A stretch of DNA of 64,000 nucleotides from Planctomycetota bacterium (GTDB lineage: Bacteria > Planctomycetota > B15-G4 > SIAN01), in NCBI GenBank assembly GCA_016795285.1, contig JAEUIC010000027.1, forward strand, positions 1 to 64,000. The letters run 5' to 3'. A program made the translations under genes and the position numbers. The notes beneath the pieces were generated by a model. It saw nothing but the letters and a program-made list of their open reading frames with translations, made no database searches and was not told the origin of the DNA. Shown here piece by piece: positions 52,629 through 61,665 of this stretch (position 1 is the first letter of the stretch; each line of letters starts with the position of its first letter).

Positions 52629-55600
52629 ATGTCCGATCGAATCGATCCCGCGCGCCTCGCCGCCGCGGCGCCAGCGCCTGCCGATCTCGACGCGACGCCG
52701 GGCACCACGCCGCTCGTCCAGCGCGTCCTTCGACGACCCGGCTCGCGAGCCCGTCGGACGCGCGAAGCCGGATCCCGCTGGAGGAGCTCCGCCTTGGGGC
52801 TCGCCAGCTTCGCCCTCTTGTGCTCGAGCGTCCGGGCGCAGGACGGGATTCCGTTCAAGTTCAACCAAAGCAACCCGGATCTGCACTCGGGGCTGCACCT
52901 CAACTTCCACAACGACCAACAGCAGAACTTCGGCGAGCTGCTGCAGGACGCCTACGGCGCCGGCAAGGTCAACGGCGCGTTCAACGACCCGAGCCAGATC
53001 GCCGTCACCAACCTCAAGATCCAGAGTTCCTACTTCGCTGGAATCCTCGACCTGACGAAGTACGACGTCGCCGAGGCGCAGCTGAACGGGCCGACAGGGC
53101 CGTGGATGACCTTCGTGGCGCCGAAGGTGCCGCCCACCGGCCCGAACGCCGGCGTCGTCGTCCTCGCGATGCGCCCGACGCGCGTGAAGAGCTGGGACAA
53201 CGACATCAACGACCACACCAGCGTGCGCAACGACCGCGGACCCGAGCTCCTCGAAGGCGAAGTGGCGCCGTGGCTCGACCGCGGCTGCGCCGCCGTCTGC
53301 ATCATGGACGACGCGACCGGCGGCCACCCCTACGAGCACTCGCTCCAGCAGGGGGCGATGGCGTCAGTCCTGGTCCGGGCGCTGATCCCCGGGGCCAAGG
53401 TGGTCATCAGCGGTTCGTCTTACGGCGCCGTGGCGGGCTACCTCGCGGCGGTCCTGACGCCGCAGTTCTACGACGGCCTCATCGGCGCCGGCGTCGGCTT
53501 CAACATGCGGCAGTTCATGATGGAGAAGCGCTTCCTCGGCTTGCGCGAGCGCAGCCAAGGCCGCTCGCTGCGCGCCTTCCTCCACGAGCTCGACACGATC
53601 TACAACGGCATCGAGCTCGTCAGCATGATCTGCGCCCAGAACGGCTACACGCTCGACGCAGTCGAGCTCGTGCAGTTCGCGGCCAACCTCCGCATCCCCA
53701 TGACGATCGTGGACGGCTCGGACGACTACGTCGTCGCCACTCGCGCCTTGGCGCCGGTCATCGAGTCGGCGACGCCACCCTGGCCGAGCTACGTCGACAT
53801 CACCCACGTTCGCGAGGCGGGCCACGGGGACCAGCGCGTCTTCGATCTGCTGTTCAACAACGGCGCCGGCTCCAAGATCGACTCGTTCCTCGCCACGGTG
53901 GCGAGCGGCGTGGCGCCGCGTCCGTGCGCGGGGATCGTCCCGATCCCGCCGATCTGCCTGCCGACGCTGCCGACGCCGTTCCCGCAGATCGCGAAGCAGC
54001 AGTACGACGGTTTCGACGACACGCTGCGTTACGACCGCTTGCCGGCGACGCCGGTTCCCGATCCCTGCCCGACGCTCTGGTCATTCGCGGGCGACGGAAC
54101 TGAACTCGGCGGCCAGACCGGAACGGCGCAGGTCGTCAACGGTGCCGTGTTCTACAAGAGCCTCGAAGGGTGGATCACGCGGCGCGACTGGGTGCCGAGT
54201 TCCCCCTCCAACTCCAACCCGCACCTGCGCCTCGATCCCACCAACAACATCGGCTGGCGGACCTTCACCGGTCCGAGCCCGCGCGCCGTCCACGTCACGA
54301 CGGACTCCAACGGAATACCGGATCGCGTGCTGGTGGGCGATCTGCGCGGCTTCCATGTCCTCTATGCGTCGAGTGGAGGCGTCGATCGCGAGGACGTCAC
54401 GGGGAACCTCTCCGACGTGCGGGCCATCACGAGCGGGTCGCTCGTCGGCTGGCCGGCCTTCGGCTCGGGCCCCTACTACCTCTACACCACCCACAACACG
54501 GAGCTCATCGTCGAGGACGCAACGAGCGGCGCGCGCGTCGGCAACTTCGAGATCGGCGACGTCTCGAAGTTGATGATCCGGCGCGATCCAGCCGACGGGA
54601 AGGACTACCTCTACGCCGCGCTCGTGCGCGGCCACATCGCCCGGTTCGGATTCCCGGTCGTCAACGGCCAGACCGTCCTCGAGGCGGACATGGTGTCGGA
54701 GTACCTGGGGTTCCAGCCGCGCGACTTCCAGATCGTCGACACCTCGGCGGGGACTCGGATCGCGACGGCGGGCTTCTACTACGACCTCAACACCAACGTC
54801 GCCGTGTCACCGCTCAGCGGAAAGAACGAGTGGCAGGGCGGGTGGCTCGCGGTGCTCGGAGTCGACGGACGACACGTCAGCACGCTCCCGAGCCCGAACT
54901 TCCCGTTCAACCTGACCATCGCCCCGTCGCCCACCATCCCGGGCCGGCCGCAGCAGACGCCCGCGGACGTCCAGGGGCGACTCCATCTCGGCGCGCTCGG
55001 CGGAATCGTCGAGCACATCGAGGTCTCGCCGAACCCTGACTGCGTCATCGTCGGCACCCCCGCCGCCGGCGGCCTCATCGCCGAGATCAACATCGTGGCG
55101 GGCAGCATGCTCCCGATCGCCGCCACCAACGGCCAGGGGACGAGCTTCGCCGCCGGGAGCATCGCCAACGCGACGAACGTCGTGCAGTTCCGGGCGGACG
55201 GCGGCATCGAGCTGCATCCGATGCCCTTCGCGCCCTCGTCCGGAACGCAGGCGGTCGCGGGACGTGCGCCGACGACGGCGATGACCGTCGATCGCAACAC
55301 GGACCCTTCGCTCGGCCCGAACGGTCGCTGGGAGGTGACGACGCTCGACTCCGACTGGAAGATGCGTCGCTACCGCGTCTTCTCCGAGACCGTCGGCGCG
55401 ACGACTCATCCCGCCGGCAGCTTCATCGACGACTTCACCTGGACGGCCGTGCAGCGGCAGCCGAAGCGCGTCGTCCGGACGGCAAACCTCTTCGCCGAGA
55501 CGAGCTTCGAGCTGTTCGACCAGGATGGCGAGGTGTGGGCCACGACGACCTCACCGACCGGCTTCCTGCGGTTCTCGCGCAAGTTCGGGGGGCTCGCCCT

Positions 55601-56372
55601 CTCCGCCCACAAGGCGGATGAACACAACTTCATGGACCTCGTCGATCCGGACCGTGAGTACGAGAGCAGCGGAATCCTCGGCCAGATCTCCACGGCGCCG
55701 AAGCACTCGATCCCTGGATCCACGAGCCTGCTCTCCGATTGGATCCAGTTCATCCCGCCGCAGCAGGGCATCACCGAGGATGCCGCCATCGCCGCGGTGC
55801 CGCTGACGTCGGCGGCGAGCGTCCCGTTCCAGCGCCACCCCGGCCTCAGCGGTCCGTCCCACCTCGCGATGGTGACGCAGAGCGGCATCCTCCGGCTCTA
55901 CGACATCCACAAGGACGTGATCCTCCCCGAGATCGAGCTCGGCTCCTTCGACCATGCGGCGATGGAGGTGGCCGACGTCAACAATGACGGCACGGTCGAC
56001 CTCGTCATCGGCGCGCTCTTCCCGAATGCGAGCGGCGAGTCGCTCTTCGTCGTCGATGGACTGTCGCTGGTCACGAATCCGGCGGCGCCGACCATCACGA
56101 CGGCAAGCGTCGGGCGCATCTGCGGATTGAAGGTCGCCGACCTCAACGACGACGGTCGAGTGGAGATCATCGTCGGAGAGCAGCGCGGGCGGCTCGCGAT
56201 CCTCGACAGCACCTTGAGCGGGCTCTACTCGGCCGATGACGGCTTCCTGGCCACCGGCAGCAGCGACTCGATCGCCGTGATCCCGGCCGACGCAAGCGCC
56301 GGGATCCCGCACCCGGTCATCCTCTACACCCACTCGAACGGCGTCGTCGCGCGACAGATCGTGAACCTCTGA
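52629..56372 (+). CDS. large secreted alpha/beta hydrolase with C-terminal beta-propeller
   Basis: A 1,247-residue secreted protein. A ~45-residue polar N-extension (MSDRIDPARLAAAAPAPADL) precedes the hydrophobic signal (ALGLASFALLCSSVRAQDG). Residues ~80-420 form an alpha/beta hydrolase: nucleophile elbow ISGSSYGAVAG (Ser ~262), acid in VDGSDDYVV (Asp ~362) and His in REAGHGDQ (~397). Residues ~480-1,247 are beta-rich, propeller-like, and end with FG-GAP-type loops (VADVNNDGTVDLVIGALF, VADLNDDGRVEIIVGEQRG). The substrate is unknown; esterase or peptidase are possible. The leader and first codons are shared with the gene at 56667, though the mature proteins are unrelated. A strong terminator follows. 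Confidence 0.85.
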   Translation: MSDRIDPARLAAAAPAPADLDATPGTTPLVQRVLRRPGSRARRTREAGSRWRSSALGLASFALLCSSVRAQDGIPFKFNQSNPDLHSGLHLNFHNDQQQNFGELLQDAYGAGKVNGAFNDPSQIAVTNLKIQSSYFAGILDLTKYDVAEAQLNGPTGPWMTFVAPKVPPTGPNAGVVVLAMRPTRVKSWDNDINDHTSVRNDRGPELLEGEVAPWLDRGCAAVCIMDDATGGHPYEHSLQQGAMASVLVRALIPGAKVVISGSSYGAVAGYLAAVLTPQFYDGLIGAGVGFNMRQFMMEKRFLGLRERSQGRSLRAFLHELDTIYNGIELVSMICAQNGYTLDAVELVQFAANLRIPMTIVDGSDDYVVATRALAPVIESATPPWPSYVDITHVREAGHGDQRVFDLLFNNGAGSKIDSFLATVASGVAPRPCAGIVPIPPICLPTLPTPFPQIAKQQYDGFDDTLRYDRLPATPVPDPCPTLWSFAGDGTELGGQTGTAQVVNGAVFYKSLEGWITRRDWVPSSPSNSNPHLRLDPTNNIGWRTFTGPSPRAVHVTTDSNGIPDRVLVGDLRGFHVLYASSGGVDREDVTGNLSDVRAITSGSLVGWPAFGSGPYYLYTTHNTELIVEDATSGARVGNFEIGDVSKLMIRRDPADGKDYLYAALVRGHIARFGFPVVNGQTVLEADMVSEYLGFQPRDFQIVDTSAGTRIATAGFYYDLNTNVAVSPLSGKNEWQGGWLAVLGVDGRHVSTLPSPNFPFNLTIAPSPTIPGRPQQTPADVQGRLHLGALGGIVEHIEVSPNPDCVIVGTPAAGGLIAEINIVAGSMLPIAATNGQGTSFAAGSIANATNVVQFRADGGIELHPMPFAPSSGTQAVAGRAPTTAMTVDRNTDPSLGPNGRWEVTTLDSDWKMRRYRVFSETVGATTHPAGSFIDDFTWTAVQRQPKRVVRTANLFAETSFELFDQDGEVWATTTSPTGFLRFSRKFGGLALSAHKADEHNFMDLVDPDREYESSGILGQISTAPKHSIPGSTSLLSDWIQFIPPQQGITEDAAIAAVPLTSAASVPFQRHPGLSGPSHLAMVTQSGILRLYDIHKDVILPEIELGSFDHAAMEVADVNNDGTVDLVIGALFPNASGESLFVVDGLSLVTNPAAPTITTASVGRICGLKVADLNDDGRVEIIVGEQRGRLAILDSTLSGLYSADDGFLATGSSDSIAVIPADASAGIPHPVILYTHSNGVVARQIVNL

Positions 56373-56398
56373 CCCGAGGCCGCTCCGGTTCGGATTCC

Positions 56399-56435
56399 AA
56401 GGGCCCGCCGGCGAACTTCGTCGGCGGGCCCTTTT
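56399..56435 (+). terminator. intrinsic terminator after the hydrolase/propeller gene
   Basis: A 12-bp perfect stem, AAGGGCCCGCCG (56399-56410) with CGGCGGGCCCTT (56422-56433), an 11-nt loop and a TTTT run at its end. It lies 27 bp after the stop at 56372, which is a classical Rho-independent layout. Confidence 0.88.
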
Positions 56436-56527
56436 CGTTCGAGCGGGCTCGCGAGCGGCGGCGCTCTTGCGATCGGCGCTCGGCACTCGGCGTTCAGCGA
56501 CCGGCGATCGCCGCGCGCGAGCCGACG

Positions 56528-56666
56528 CGACTCGTCACGACTTCGCGATCGGCGCCGTCCCACGCCAACTGCGCGGCCCGCTCGCGACAGATCGAGGTCG
56601 GCGCGATGCCCGGCGCTGCCGCTCTCCCCGTCGAACGCCACCCTTGGACCTCAGGAATCCACGACC
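56528..56666 (+). repeat. duplicated leader, copy 2 (upstream of the 56667 gene)
   Basis: Second copy of the leader described at 52487. It is nearly the same length and has the same order of conserved blocks up to the ATG. Its counterpart of the right arm of the copy 1 inverted repeat has diverged (GGCGCCGTCCCACGCC), so the palindrome is not preserved. The conserved blocks closest to the ATG (GGTCGGCGCGATGCCCGGCG, CCTTGGACC, CAGGAA, CCACGACC) are the best candidates for shared control signals. Confidence 0.7.
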
Positions 56667-57812
56667 ATGTCCACTCGAATCGGATCCCCGTTCCTCGCCG
56701 CGGCGGCGCCAGCGCCATTCACGACTGGCCCCGAGCCACGCACCGCGTCGCGCTCGCTCGCCCGGCGCTTCGGCGCGCTCGTCGGCGCGCTGCTGATCGC
56801 GGCGAGCCCGGCTGTCGCGGCGCCGGATGACCCCGAAGGACCGGACAATGCGGACGCCATCGGGCTCGCGGAGCTCGGCGGTGGCTACCACATCGTCGAC
56901 TTCGAGACAGGCATCAACTTCGGCGCGACCGTGCTCGCGAGCGAGCCGGACAGCAACGGCGACTACGAGATCTACGAGAGCCCGCTCGGCCCCGGCATGG
57001 CGCGCGCGGTCGTCGGCGACGACACGAGCTACAAGCTCGAGTTCGCGAGCGGCGACCTCGACCTCGCCTACGATCCGCTGCAGAGCCTGTGGTCGATCCC
57101 GCTCGGCGTATCGACGCTCCACCTGCTCGCCGATGCCGACGTCACGGTCGGCTGGAACGATCCGTACGGTCCCGAAGTCAAGGTCCGCAAGGGCATCGAT
57201 CGGCGAACTGGATTCGAGGTCCTGCAGTTCGTGTTCTGCTCCGGTCCAGCGCTGTTCGGCCTCGACTTCGACATCATCGTGACCAACAAGAGTTGCGCGT
57301 ATTACGACTACGTCTCGGCTCAAGGGGTAGTGCACAACGACACTCCGGTCCCGGCCGGCACTACGATGAACGGACTCGCCAATGGCGGCCAACCGATGAA
57401 GGTCGACTGTTCGACCGTCTACTGCCGGTCCCAAACGCTCGGTGACCCGACCTCGCCTCTGCCCAGTTGGGGACCGGCCGGCGGGGCGCACACCCTCGGC
57501 GAGTACGGCGGTGCCTTGCCGAACTTCGCCCGCCGACTCGCCGAGGCGACCGGCGAACCGATCATCTTCCGGATCTCGGTCGTCACGACCGTCCACGTCT
57601 ACTTCCTCGTGAACGACTTCGTGGTCTATGAGGCCGAGGCGGTGCAGACCACCGTCTTCGAGCCAGGCGCCGACAACAAGTGGCCGCTGGTCGATGTCAC
57701 CATCGACCTCGTCGACGTGACCACCCCGCCGGACTTCCAGATCGGCCAGCCCGATCTCGGCGCCGTCATCGACTTCATGAACGGCGGCTCGAACGGCGCG
57801 CCCGCCAACTGA
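56667..57812 (+). CDS. secreted hypothetical protein
   Basis: A 381-residue protein of unknown family. The N-terminus MSTRIGSPFLAAAAPAPFTT resembles that of the 52629 protein. It precedes a signal peptide with a twin Arg (SLARRFGALVGALLIAASPA VAA). The mature part is acidic and beta-rich, with four cysteines (FCSGP, KSCAYY, DCSTVYC) that may form disulfides. The middle is Asp/Gly-rich. The gene lies between two terminators and has its own leader, so it appears to be a monocistronic unit. Codon usage is slightly less GC-biased than in its neighbours. The role is unknown; it is presumably a surface or exported structural protein. Confidence 0.78.
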   Translation: MSTRIGSPFLAAAAPAPFTTGPEPRTASRSLARRFGALVGALLIAASPAVAAPDDPEGPDNADAIGLAELGGGYHIVDFETGINFGATVLASEPDSNGDYEIYESPLGPGMARAVVGDDTSYKLEFASGDLDLAYDPLQSLWSIPLGVSTLHLLADADVTVGWNDPYGPEVKVRKGIDRRTGFEVLQFVFCSGPALFGLDFDIIVTNKSCAYYDYVSAQGVVHNDTPVPAGTTMNGLANGGQPMKVDCSTVYCRSQTLGDPTSPLPSWGPAGGAHTLGEYGGALPNFARRLAEATGEPIIFRISVVTTVHVYFLVNDFVVYEAEAVQTTVFEPGADNKWPLVDVTIDLVDVTTPPDFQIGQPDLGAVIDFMNGGSNGAPAN

Positions 57813-57861
57813 CGGGAGGGATCCGCCCTCACGCTCTGAGCGCCGAGTTCATCGCATCGCA

Positions 57862-57896
57862 GCCCTCCCGCGCGCCATCGACGCGCGCGGGAGGGC
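57862..57896 (+). terminator. hairpin terminator after the 56667 gene
   Basis: GCCCTCCCGCGCG (57862-57874) pairs with CGCGCGGGAGGGC (57884-57896), a 13-bp perfect stem with a 9-nt loop, 49 bp after the stop codon. Only a weak pyrimidine run (CTTCTCGT) follows. It also lies before the stop of the convergent gene at 57940 and may serve both. Confidence 0.7.
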
Positions 57897-57939
57897 CTTC
57901 TCGTCTGGCGCCGAGCGACGCCGCGCTCGACCGCTCCCG

Positions 57940-58884
57940 CTACTCCCGCACGACCTCGACGCTGCCGAGGTTGACGTTCAGCTCCAGCACGACTTGCGGG
58001 CGGCCGGAGTCCCACGCGTCGCTGATCCAGCACCGCGGCTCGGTCTCGCGCATCCCCGCGACCTCGAGGTCGCCTAGCTGCGTCTCGCTGGCATCGATGC
58101 GCAGCGGCAGGTCGGCCGGCACGCGCACCGTGACATGGCACATGCCGCCGTCGACGCGCAGCAGCGCCGGCTGCTTCCAGTCGCCACCGAGGTCGAGCTC
58201 GAAGCTGCCGCTCGACAGCTCGAAGCGGGCGTTGGCGCAGCGCGCGTGGCCGAGCTGCAGGACCCGGAACGAACCAGCGCCGAGCTCGACGTCGAGCTGC
58301 TCGAGCGTCCGCAGGTTCGGCTTCGAGAAGAGGAGCTTCCCGTCGCCGAGCCCCATCGAGAGCGTCGCGCGGCGCAACCGGAGCCCGCCGAGATCGAGCG
58401 TCCCGTCGAACATCGCGACGTCGAGCGAGAGGCTCATCGGCACCTCGTCCGACAGCTCGACCTGCCACTCGTTCACCACCTCGTCGTCGAAGTCCACCTT
58501 CAACCGCGAGTCGCCGTGCAGCCAGACGTGCGCGTTGGCGCGCTCGCCGGAGCGCGACAGTTCCACGCGCGGCGCGAACTCGTCGAGGTTGTCGCGCGAG
58601 CGCACCCGCACCAGCGGCCCGCCTTGCGCCGCGCGCAGGTCGAGCTGGCCCGCATAGAAGTCGAGCTCCACGTCGGCGTCGTGCAGCCCCTCGGAGGGCA
58701 GCAGCGTGTCGAGCTCGACGAGCGGCCCGACATGCGCCGAGCGGCGGAATGCCCCGCAGCCGGCGGCCACGAGGGACGCTGCCAGCAGCGCGGCCGCGCC
58801 GAGCCACCGCGCCCCGCCGCGCGCCGCGCCGCCCGCCTTCCCGTGCCGCTCGATCGCCCGCCGTTCCGTCGCCCGACTCGCCAT
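57940..58884 (-). CDS. lipoprotein with LiaF/toast-rack-like beta domain
   Basis: A 314-residue lipoprotein (SLVAAGC lipobox; GAGGAGC before the ATG). The mature part is made of regular beta-strand turns with repeats such as MSLSLDVAMFDGTLDLGGLR, LSMGLGDGKLLFSKPNLRTL, LDVELGAGSFRVLQLGHARC and FELSSGSFELDLGGDW. This pattern resembles the DUF2154/LiaF C-terminal and toast-rack adhesin-like folds. The C-terminus ends PQVVLELNVNLGSVEVVRE, close to the LiaF-type ending (D..L.vn.GSV.I). In LiaF proteins this domain takes part in envelope-stress signalling, but no LiaRS-like pair is nearby. Annotation is tentative. It follows the PepSY gene by 92 bp. Confidence 0.7.
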   Translation of the reverse strand: MASRATERRAIERHGKAGGAARGGARWLGAAALLAASLVAAGCGAFRRSAHVGPLVELDTLLPSEGLHDADVELDFYAGQLDLRAAQGGPLVRVRSRDNLDEFAPRVELSRSGERANAHVWLHGDSRLKVDFDDEVVNEWQVELSDEVPMSLSLDVAMFDGTLDLGGLRLRRATLSMGLGDGKLLFSKPNLRTLEQLDVELGAGSFRVLQLGHARCANARFELSSGSFELDLGGDWKQPALLRVDGGMCHVTVRVPADLPLRIDASETQLGDLEVAGMRETEPRCWISDAWDSGRPQVVLELNVNLGSVEVVRE

Positions 58885-58976
58885 CGCTCGCTCCTCGCGC
58901 ACCGTCGCGTACCGGCCGCAGAGTGCGCCCGAGGCGGCGGGGTTGCAACGCTCGCGCGCGGCGCCCGCCTGACGGC

Positions 58977-59516
58977 TCACCCGTCGCGACGCTCCGCCGC
59001 CGCGCGCGCCGCCTTGCGCCGCGCCAGGAACGGCTGGACGAACATCCAGACGCCGCTCGCCCACAACAGCAGCAGCGCGACGCCGACCGGCAGGAAGAGG
59101 CCGAGCTTGCTCCACTCGCCGGCGAACCAGGAGCCGTCGTGCAGCGACTCGATCCAGTCGGAGCGGCGCGGCGCGACGTGCAGCACGGCGCCGGTGGCCA
59201 GATCGAGCTGCACCTCGAGGCCGCTCGCGAGCCACGCCTTCGCGAGCCCCTTCGCCGGTCGCACGTCGAGCCGCGCGACGTCGCCCCAGCCAGTGACGCG
59301 CAGCTCCGGCCGCTCGGCCAGCGCGGCCAGCAGCTCCGGGAAGCCGACGGCGGCGGTGGGTGCGTTGCCGCTCGCCGCTCGCTCGGCGGGCTGCACCCAC
59401 TCCCAGTGCTTCTTCGCCTGCAGCAGGAGCCCGCTCATGATCACCACCAGCAGCGGCAGCGCGACGAACGCCGTGGTCCAGTAGTGGAGGCGGCGGATCA
59501 GCAGCGAGGGGCGCAT
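58977..59516 (-). CDS. PepSY-associated TM helix protein
   Basis: A 179-residue membrane protein. RRLHYWTTAFVALPLLVVIM with SGLLLQAK is the typical first helix of PepSY_TM proteins. A small periplasmic PepSY-like domain follows (about residues 60-130, LEVQLDLATGAVLHVAP), with the conserved LHDGSWFAG motif, and a second helix (LFLPVGVALLLLWASGVWMF) ends the protein. Such proteins are often linked to ferric-siderophore uptake or reductases, or act as small regulators. It lies 64 bp after fbp on the same strand. No partner was seen in the window. Confidence 0.85.
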   Translation of the reverse strand: MRPSLLIRRLHYWTTAFVALPLLVVIMSGLLLQAKKHWEWVQPAERAASGNAPTAAVGFPELLAALAERPELRVTGWGDVARLDVRPAKGLAKAWLASGLEVQLDLATGAVLHVAPRRSDWIESLHDGSWFAGEWSKLGLFLPVGVALLLLWASGVWMFVQPFLARRKAARAAAERRDG

Positions 59517-59580
59517 CAGCGCGCGCTCGCGACGCGACGCGTCGACGGACGACTCTGCGCCGAGCGGCGGCAGAGCGCGC

Positions 59581-60630
59581 TCACGCCGGCGGCGCGCCCT
59601 TGCCCTGCAGGAACGCCTGCAGGATCGCGACCTCGCCCTTGCTGCCGATGTAGAGCGGCGTCCGTTCGTGCAGCTTCTTCGGCGTCTTCTCGAGGATGCG
59701 TTGCGGGCCGTCGAGCGCCGCGCCGCCCGCCTGCTCGATCAGGAAGGCCATCGGGTTCGCCTCGTACATGAGGCGCAGCTTCCCGGACGGCGCCTTCGCG
59801 GTGGGCGGGTAGAGGAAGAGGCCGCCCTGCATGAGGATGCGGTGGAAGTCGGCGACGAAGCTGCCGACGTAGCGCGAGCTGTAGCCGGCGGCTTCCGTCT
59901 TGGTCCACGCGAGGTAGTCCTGCACCTCCTTCGGGAAGGTGCCGGAGTTCGCCTCGTTCACCGAATAGACCTTCTTGCGCGCGGGGACCTGCAGGCGCTC
60001 GGCGACCAGCACGTAGGCGCCGATCTCGGGATCGAGCACGAACTGGTGCACGCCGTTGCCGGTGGTGTAGACGAGCGTCGTCGCCGAGCTGTAGAGCACG
60101 TAGCCGGCGGCCACCTGCTTCAGGCCGGGCTGCAGGATCTCGGTGTGGACGTCGCCGCCCTGCTGCCACTCGCCGCGCTCGGGGCGGACCAGGATCGAGA
60201 AGATCGTCCCGGTCGGGATGTTGACGTCGATGTTCGAGCTGCCGTCGAGCGGATCGAACAGCACGAGGTACTTGCCGGTGCGGCCCGTCTCGGTGAGGTC
60301 CACGACCGTCTCGTTCTCCTCGCTCGCCAGCGCGCCGACGCTGCGCCGGTAGCCGATGCAGTGCATCAGCAGGTCGTTCGCCATGCGGTCGAGCTTCTGG
60401 ACCGTCTCGCCCTGCACGTTCTGCTCGCCGGTGGCGCCGAAGATGTCGACGAGGCCGGCCTTGCGCACCTTCGAGGCGAGCACCTTGGTGGCGATGGTGA
60501 TGCCCGACAGCAGGAAGGAGAACTCGCCGGTCGCCTCGGCGTGGCGGCGCTGGTTGGCGATGATGTGCTGCTGGACCGTCACGAGGCCCGGCAGGAGTTC
60601 CTGGTAGGGACTGCCGCTCTTCTCTGCCAC
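59581..60630 (-). CDS. fbp: fructose-1,6-bisphosphatase class 1
   Basis: A 349-residue class 1 FBPase, which hydrolyses fructose 1,6-bisphosphate to fructose 6-phosphate in gluconeogenesis. Metal- and substrate-site motifs are present: SEENETVV (region of Glu97/98), LFDPLDGSSNIDVNIPTGTI (the family signature), RYVGSFVADFHRIL and GKLRLMYEANPMAFLIEQAG. The length fits the family (~335). MAEKSGSPYQ at the N-terminus is a natural start. It lies 203 bp downstream of the gene at 60834, with a tandem repeat in between that may hold or separate promoters. It could supply hexose phosphate to glycogen synthesis, together with NagB. Confidence 0.96.
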   Translation of the reverse strand: MAEKSGSPYQELLPGLVTVQQHIIANQRRHAEATGEFSFLLSGITIATKVLASKVRKAGLVDIFGATGEQNVQGETVQKLDRMANDLLMHCIGYRRSVGALASEENETVVDLTETGRTGKYLVLFDPLDGSSNIDVNIPTGTIFSILVRPERGEWQQGGDVHTEILQPGLKQVAAGYVLYSSATTLVYTTGNGVHQFVLDPEIGAYVLVAERLQVPARKKVYSVNEANSGTFPKEVQDYLAWTKTEAAGYSSRYVGSFVADFHRILMQGGLFLYPPTAKAPSGKLRLMYEANPMAFLIEQAGGAALDGPQRILEKTPKKLHERTPLYIGSKGEVAILQAFLQGKGAPPA

Positions 60631-60734
60631 GCTTCATCTCCAGCAACGCGCGCGGCCCGGTGCACGCCCCTTCGGCGCCCCGCACCGGACCGCGCTCGGT
60701 CCACCCTGCTCGCTGCCGCGGCCGGTCCCGCTCC

Positions 60735-60836
60735 GCGGCCGCCGCTCATCGGCGACCGCCACGTTTCAGCGGCCGCCGCTCATCGGCGACCGCCACGGTT
60801 CCGCGGCCGCCGCTCATCGGCGACCGCCACGGCTCA
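60735..60836. repeat. three-copy 34-bp tandem repeat
   Basis: Units start at 60735, 60769 and 60803. Each reads GCGGCCGCCGCTCATCGGCG followed by ACCGCCACG and a short variable tail (TTTCA, GTTCC, GCTCA). A fourth copy begins at 60837 but diverges after a few bases. The stop codon of the 60834 gene (60834-60836) lies inside the array. It is GC-rich, with local dyad potential, in the 3' UTR/intergenic region before fbp. Confidence 0.9.
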
Positions 60837-61649
60837 GCGGCGGATCGCCTTGCTGTCGAGCAGCTCGATCCCCTTCGGCAGCGCGGCGAGCTCGACTCCT
60901 GCCAAGGTCGCCGCACCGGCCGCCGCCGCGGCGCGCTCGCCGGTCAGCAGCAGCGCCGCGACGTGGGACGCCCGCGCGGGCAGCGGGCCCGCCGCCACGG
61001 CGAACCGCCCCTGTGCATCGAGGGCGACCTCGGTCGCAAGCGGCACGAGCTTCCCATCGTCGAGTCGCACCACCAGCGCGATGCGGCCCGCCGCGAGGCG
61101 ACCGCGCCCCGCGATCCGCCCGTCGGCGCCGACCGCGGTGAGGGTCACCCCCTCGAGCTCGGGCAGCCCCGACGCCGCGCGCTCGGCCGCCGGCAGCTTC
61201 ACCAGCCGCTCCGGATCGAGCCGCTCGATCAGCCGCGTGCGGGTGCGCTCGTCGGTGCCGTAGATCACGGTGAGGTCGCGCTCGGCGCGCAGCAGCGCGG
61301 GATCGGTGACGCAGAAGAGGAGCGACTCGCCGTCGGCGAAGAGCTCGCGCTCGTAGTTGCGCACCGGCGTGTCGCCGATCCAGAGGATCGGGTCGAGCGC
61401 GCGGACCGGGAAGCGGCCGCCGCGGATCACCACCTTGAAGGCGTACTGGTGGAGCGTCTCCTTGCCGTCGCTCCAGGTGCGAAACGGCGGGTTCAGCCGC
61501 TCCTCGCGCAGCTCGTAGCCGGTGATGGTTAGGCGGCCGTACTCGATCGACGGCGGCGGCGCCGGCGTTTCCTGCGCCGACGCCGCAGCGACGAGGAGGA
61601 GAGCGGCGGCGGAGAGGCGGATTCGGTGGAGGTTCGTCCGGAAGTTCAT
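60834..61649 (-). CDS. secreted hypothetical protein
   Basis: A 271-residue exported protein. The signal peptide (LSAAALLLVAAASAQE) is followed by PPPSIEYGRLTITGYELREE and a beta-rich domain containing Trp/Tyr-rich strands (RTWSDGKETLHQYAFKVVIR, DPILWIGDTPVRNYERELF). The C-terminal half is Ala/Leu-rich with few recognisable features. No family was recognised. It starts 16 bp downstream of the secreted alpha/beta hydrolase, so the two are probably co-transcribed and act outside the cytoplasm. The final codon is within the 34-bp repeat array, suggesting the present end of the protein was fixed by the repeat. Confidence 0.75.
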   Translation of the reverse strand: MNFRTNLHRIRLSAAALLLVAAASAQETPAPPPSIEYGRLTITGYELREERLNPPFRTWSDGKETLHQYAFKVVIRGGRFPVRALDPILWIGDTPVRNYERELFADGESLLFCVTDPALLRAERDLTVIYGTDERTRTRLIERLDPERLVKLPAAERAASGLPELEGVTLTAVGADGRIAGRGRLAAGRIALVVRLDDGKLVPLATEVALDAQGRFAVAAGPLPARASHVAALLLTGERAAAAAGAATLAGVELAALPKGIELLDSKAIRR

Positions 61650-61665
61650 CGCAGTCGCCCTCGTT

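Noticed and set aside
60735..60836. CRISPR array
   Set aside because: The 34-bp units abut each other directly with no unique spacers and there are no cas genes; it is a tandem repeat.
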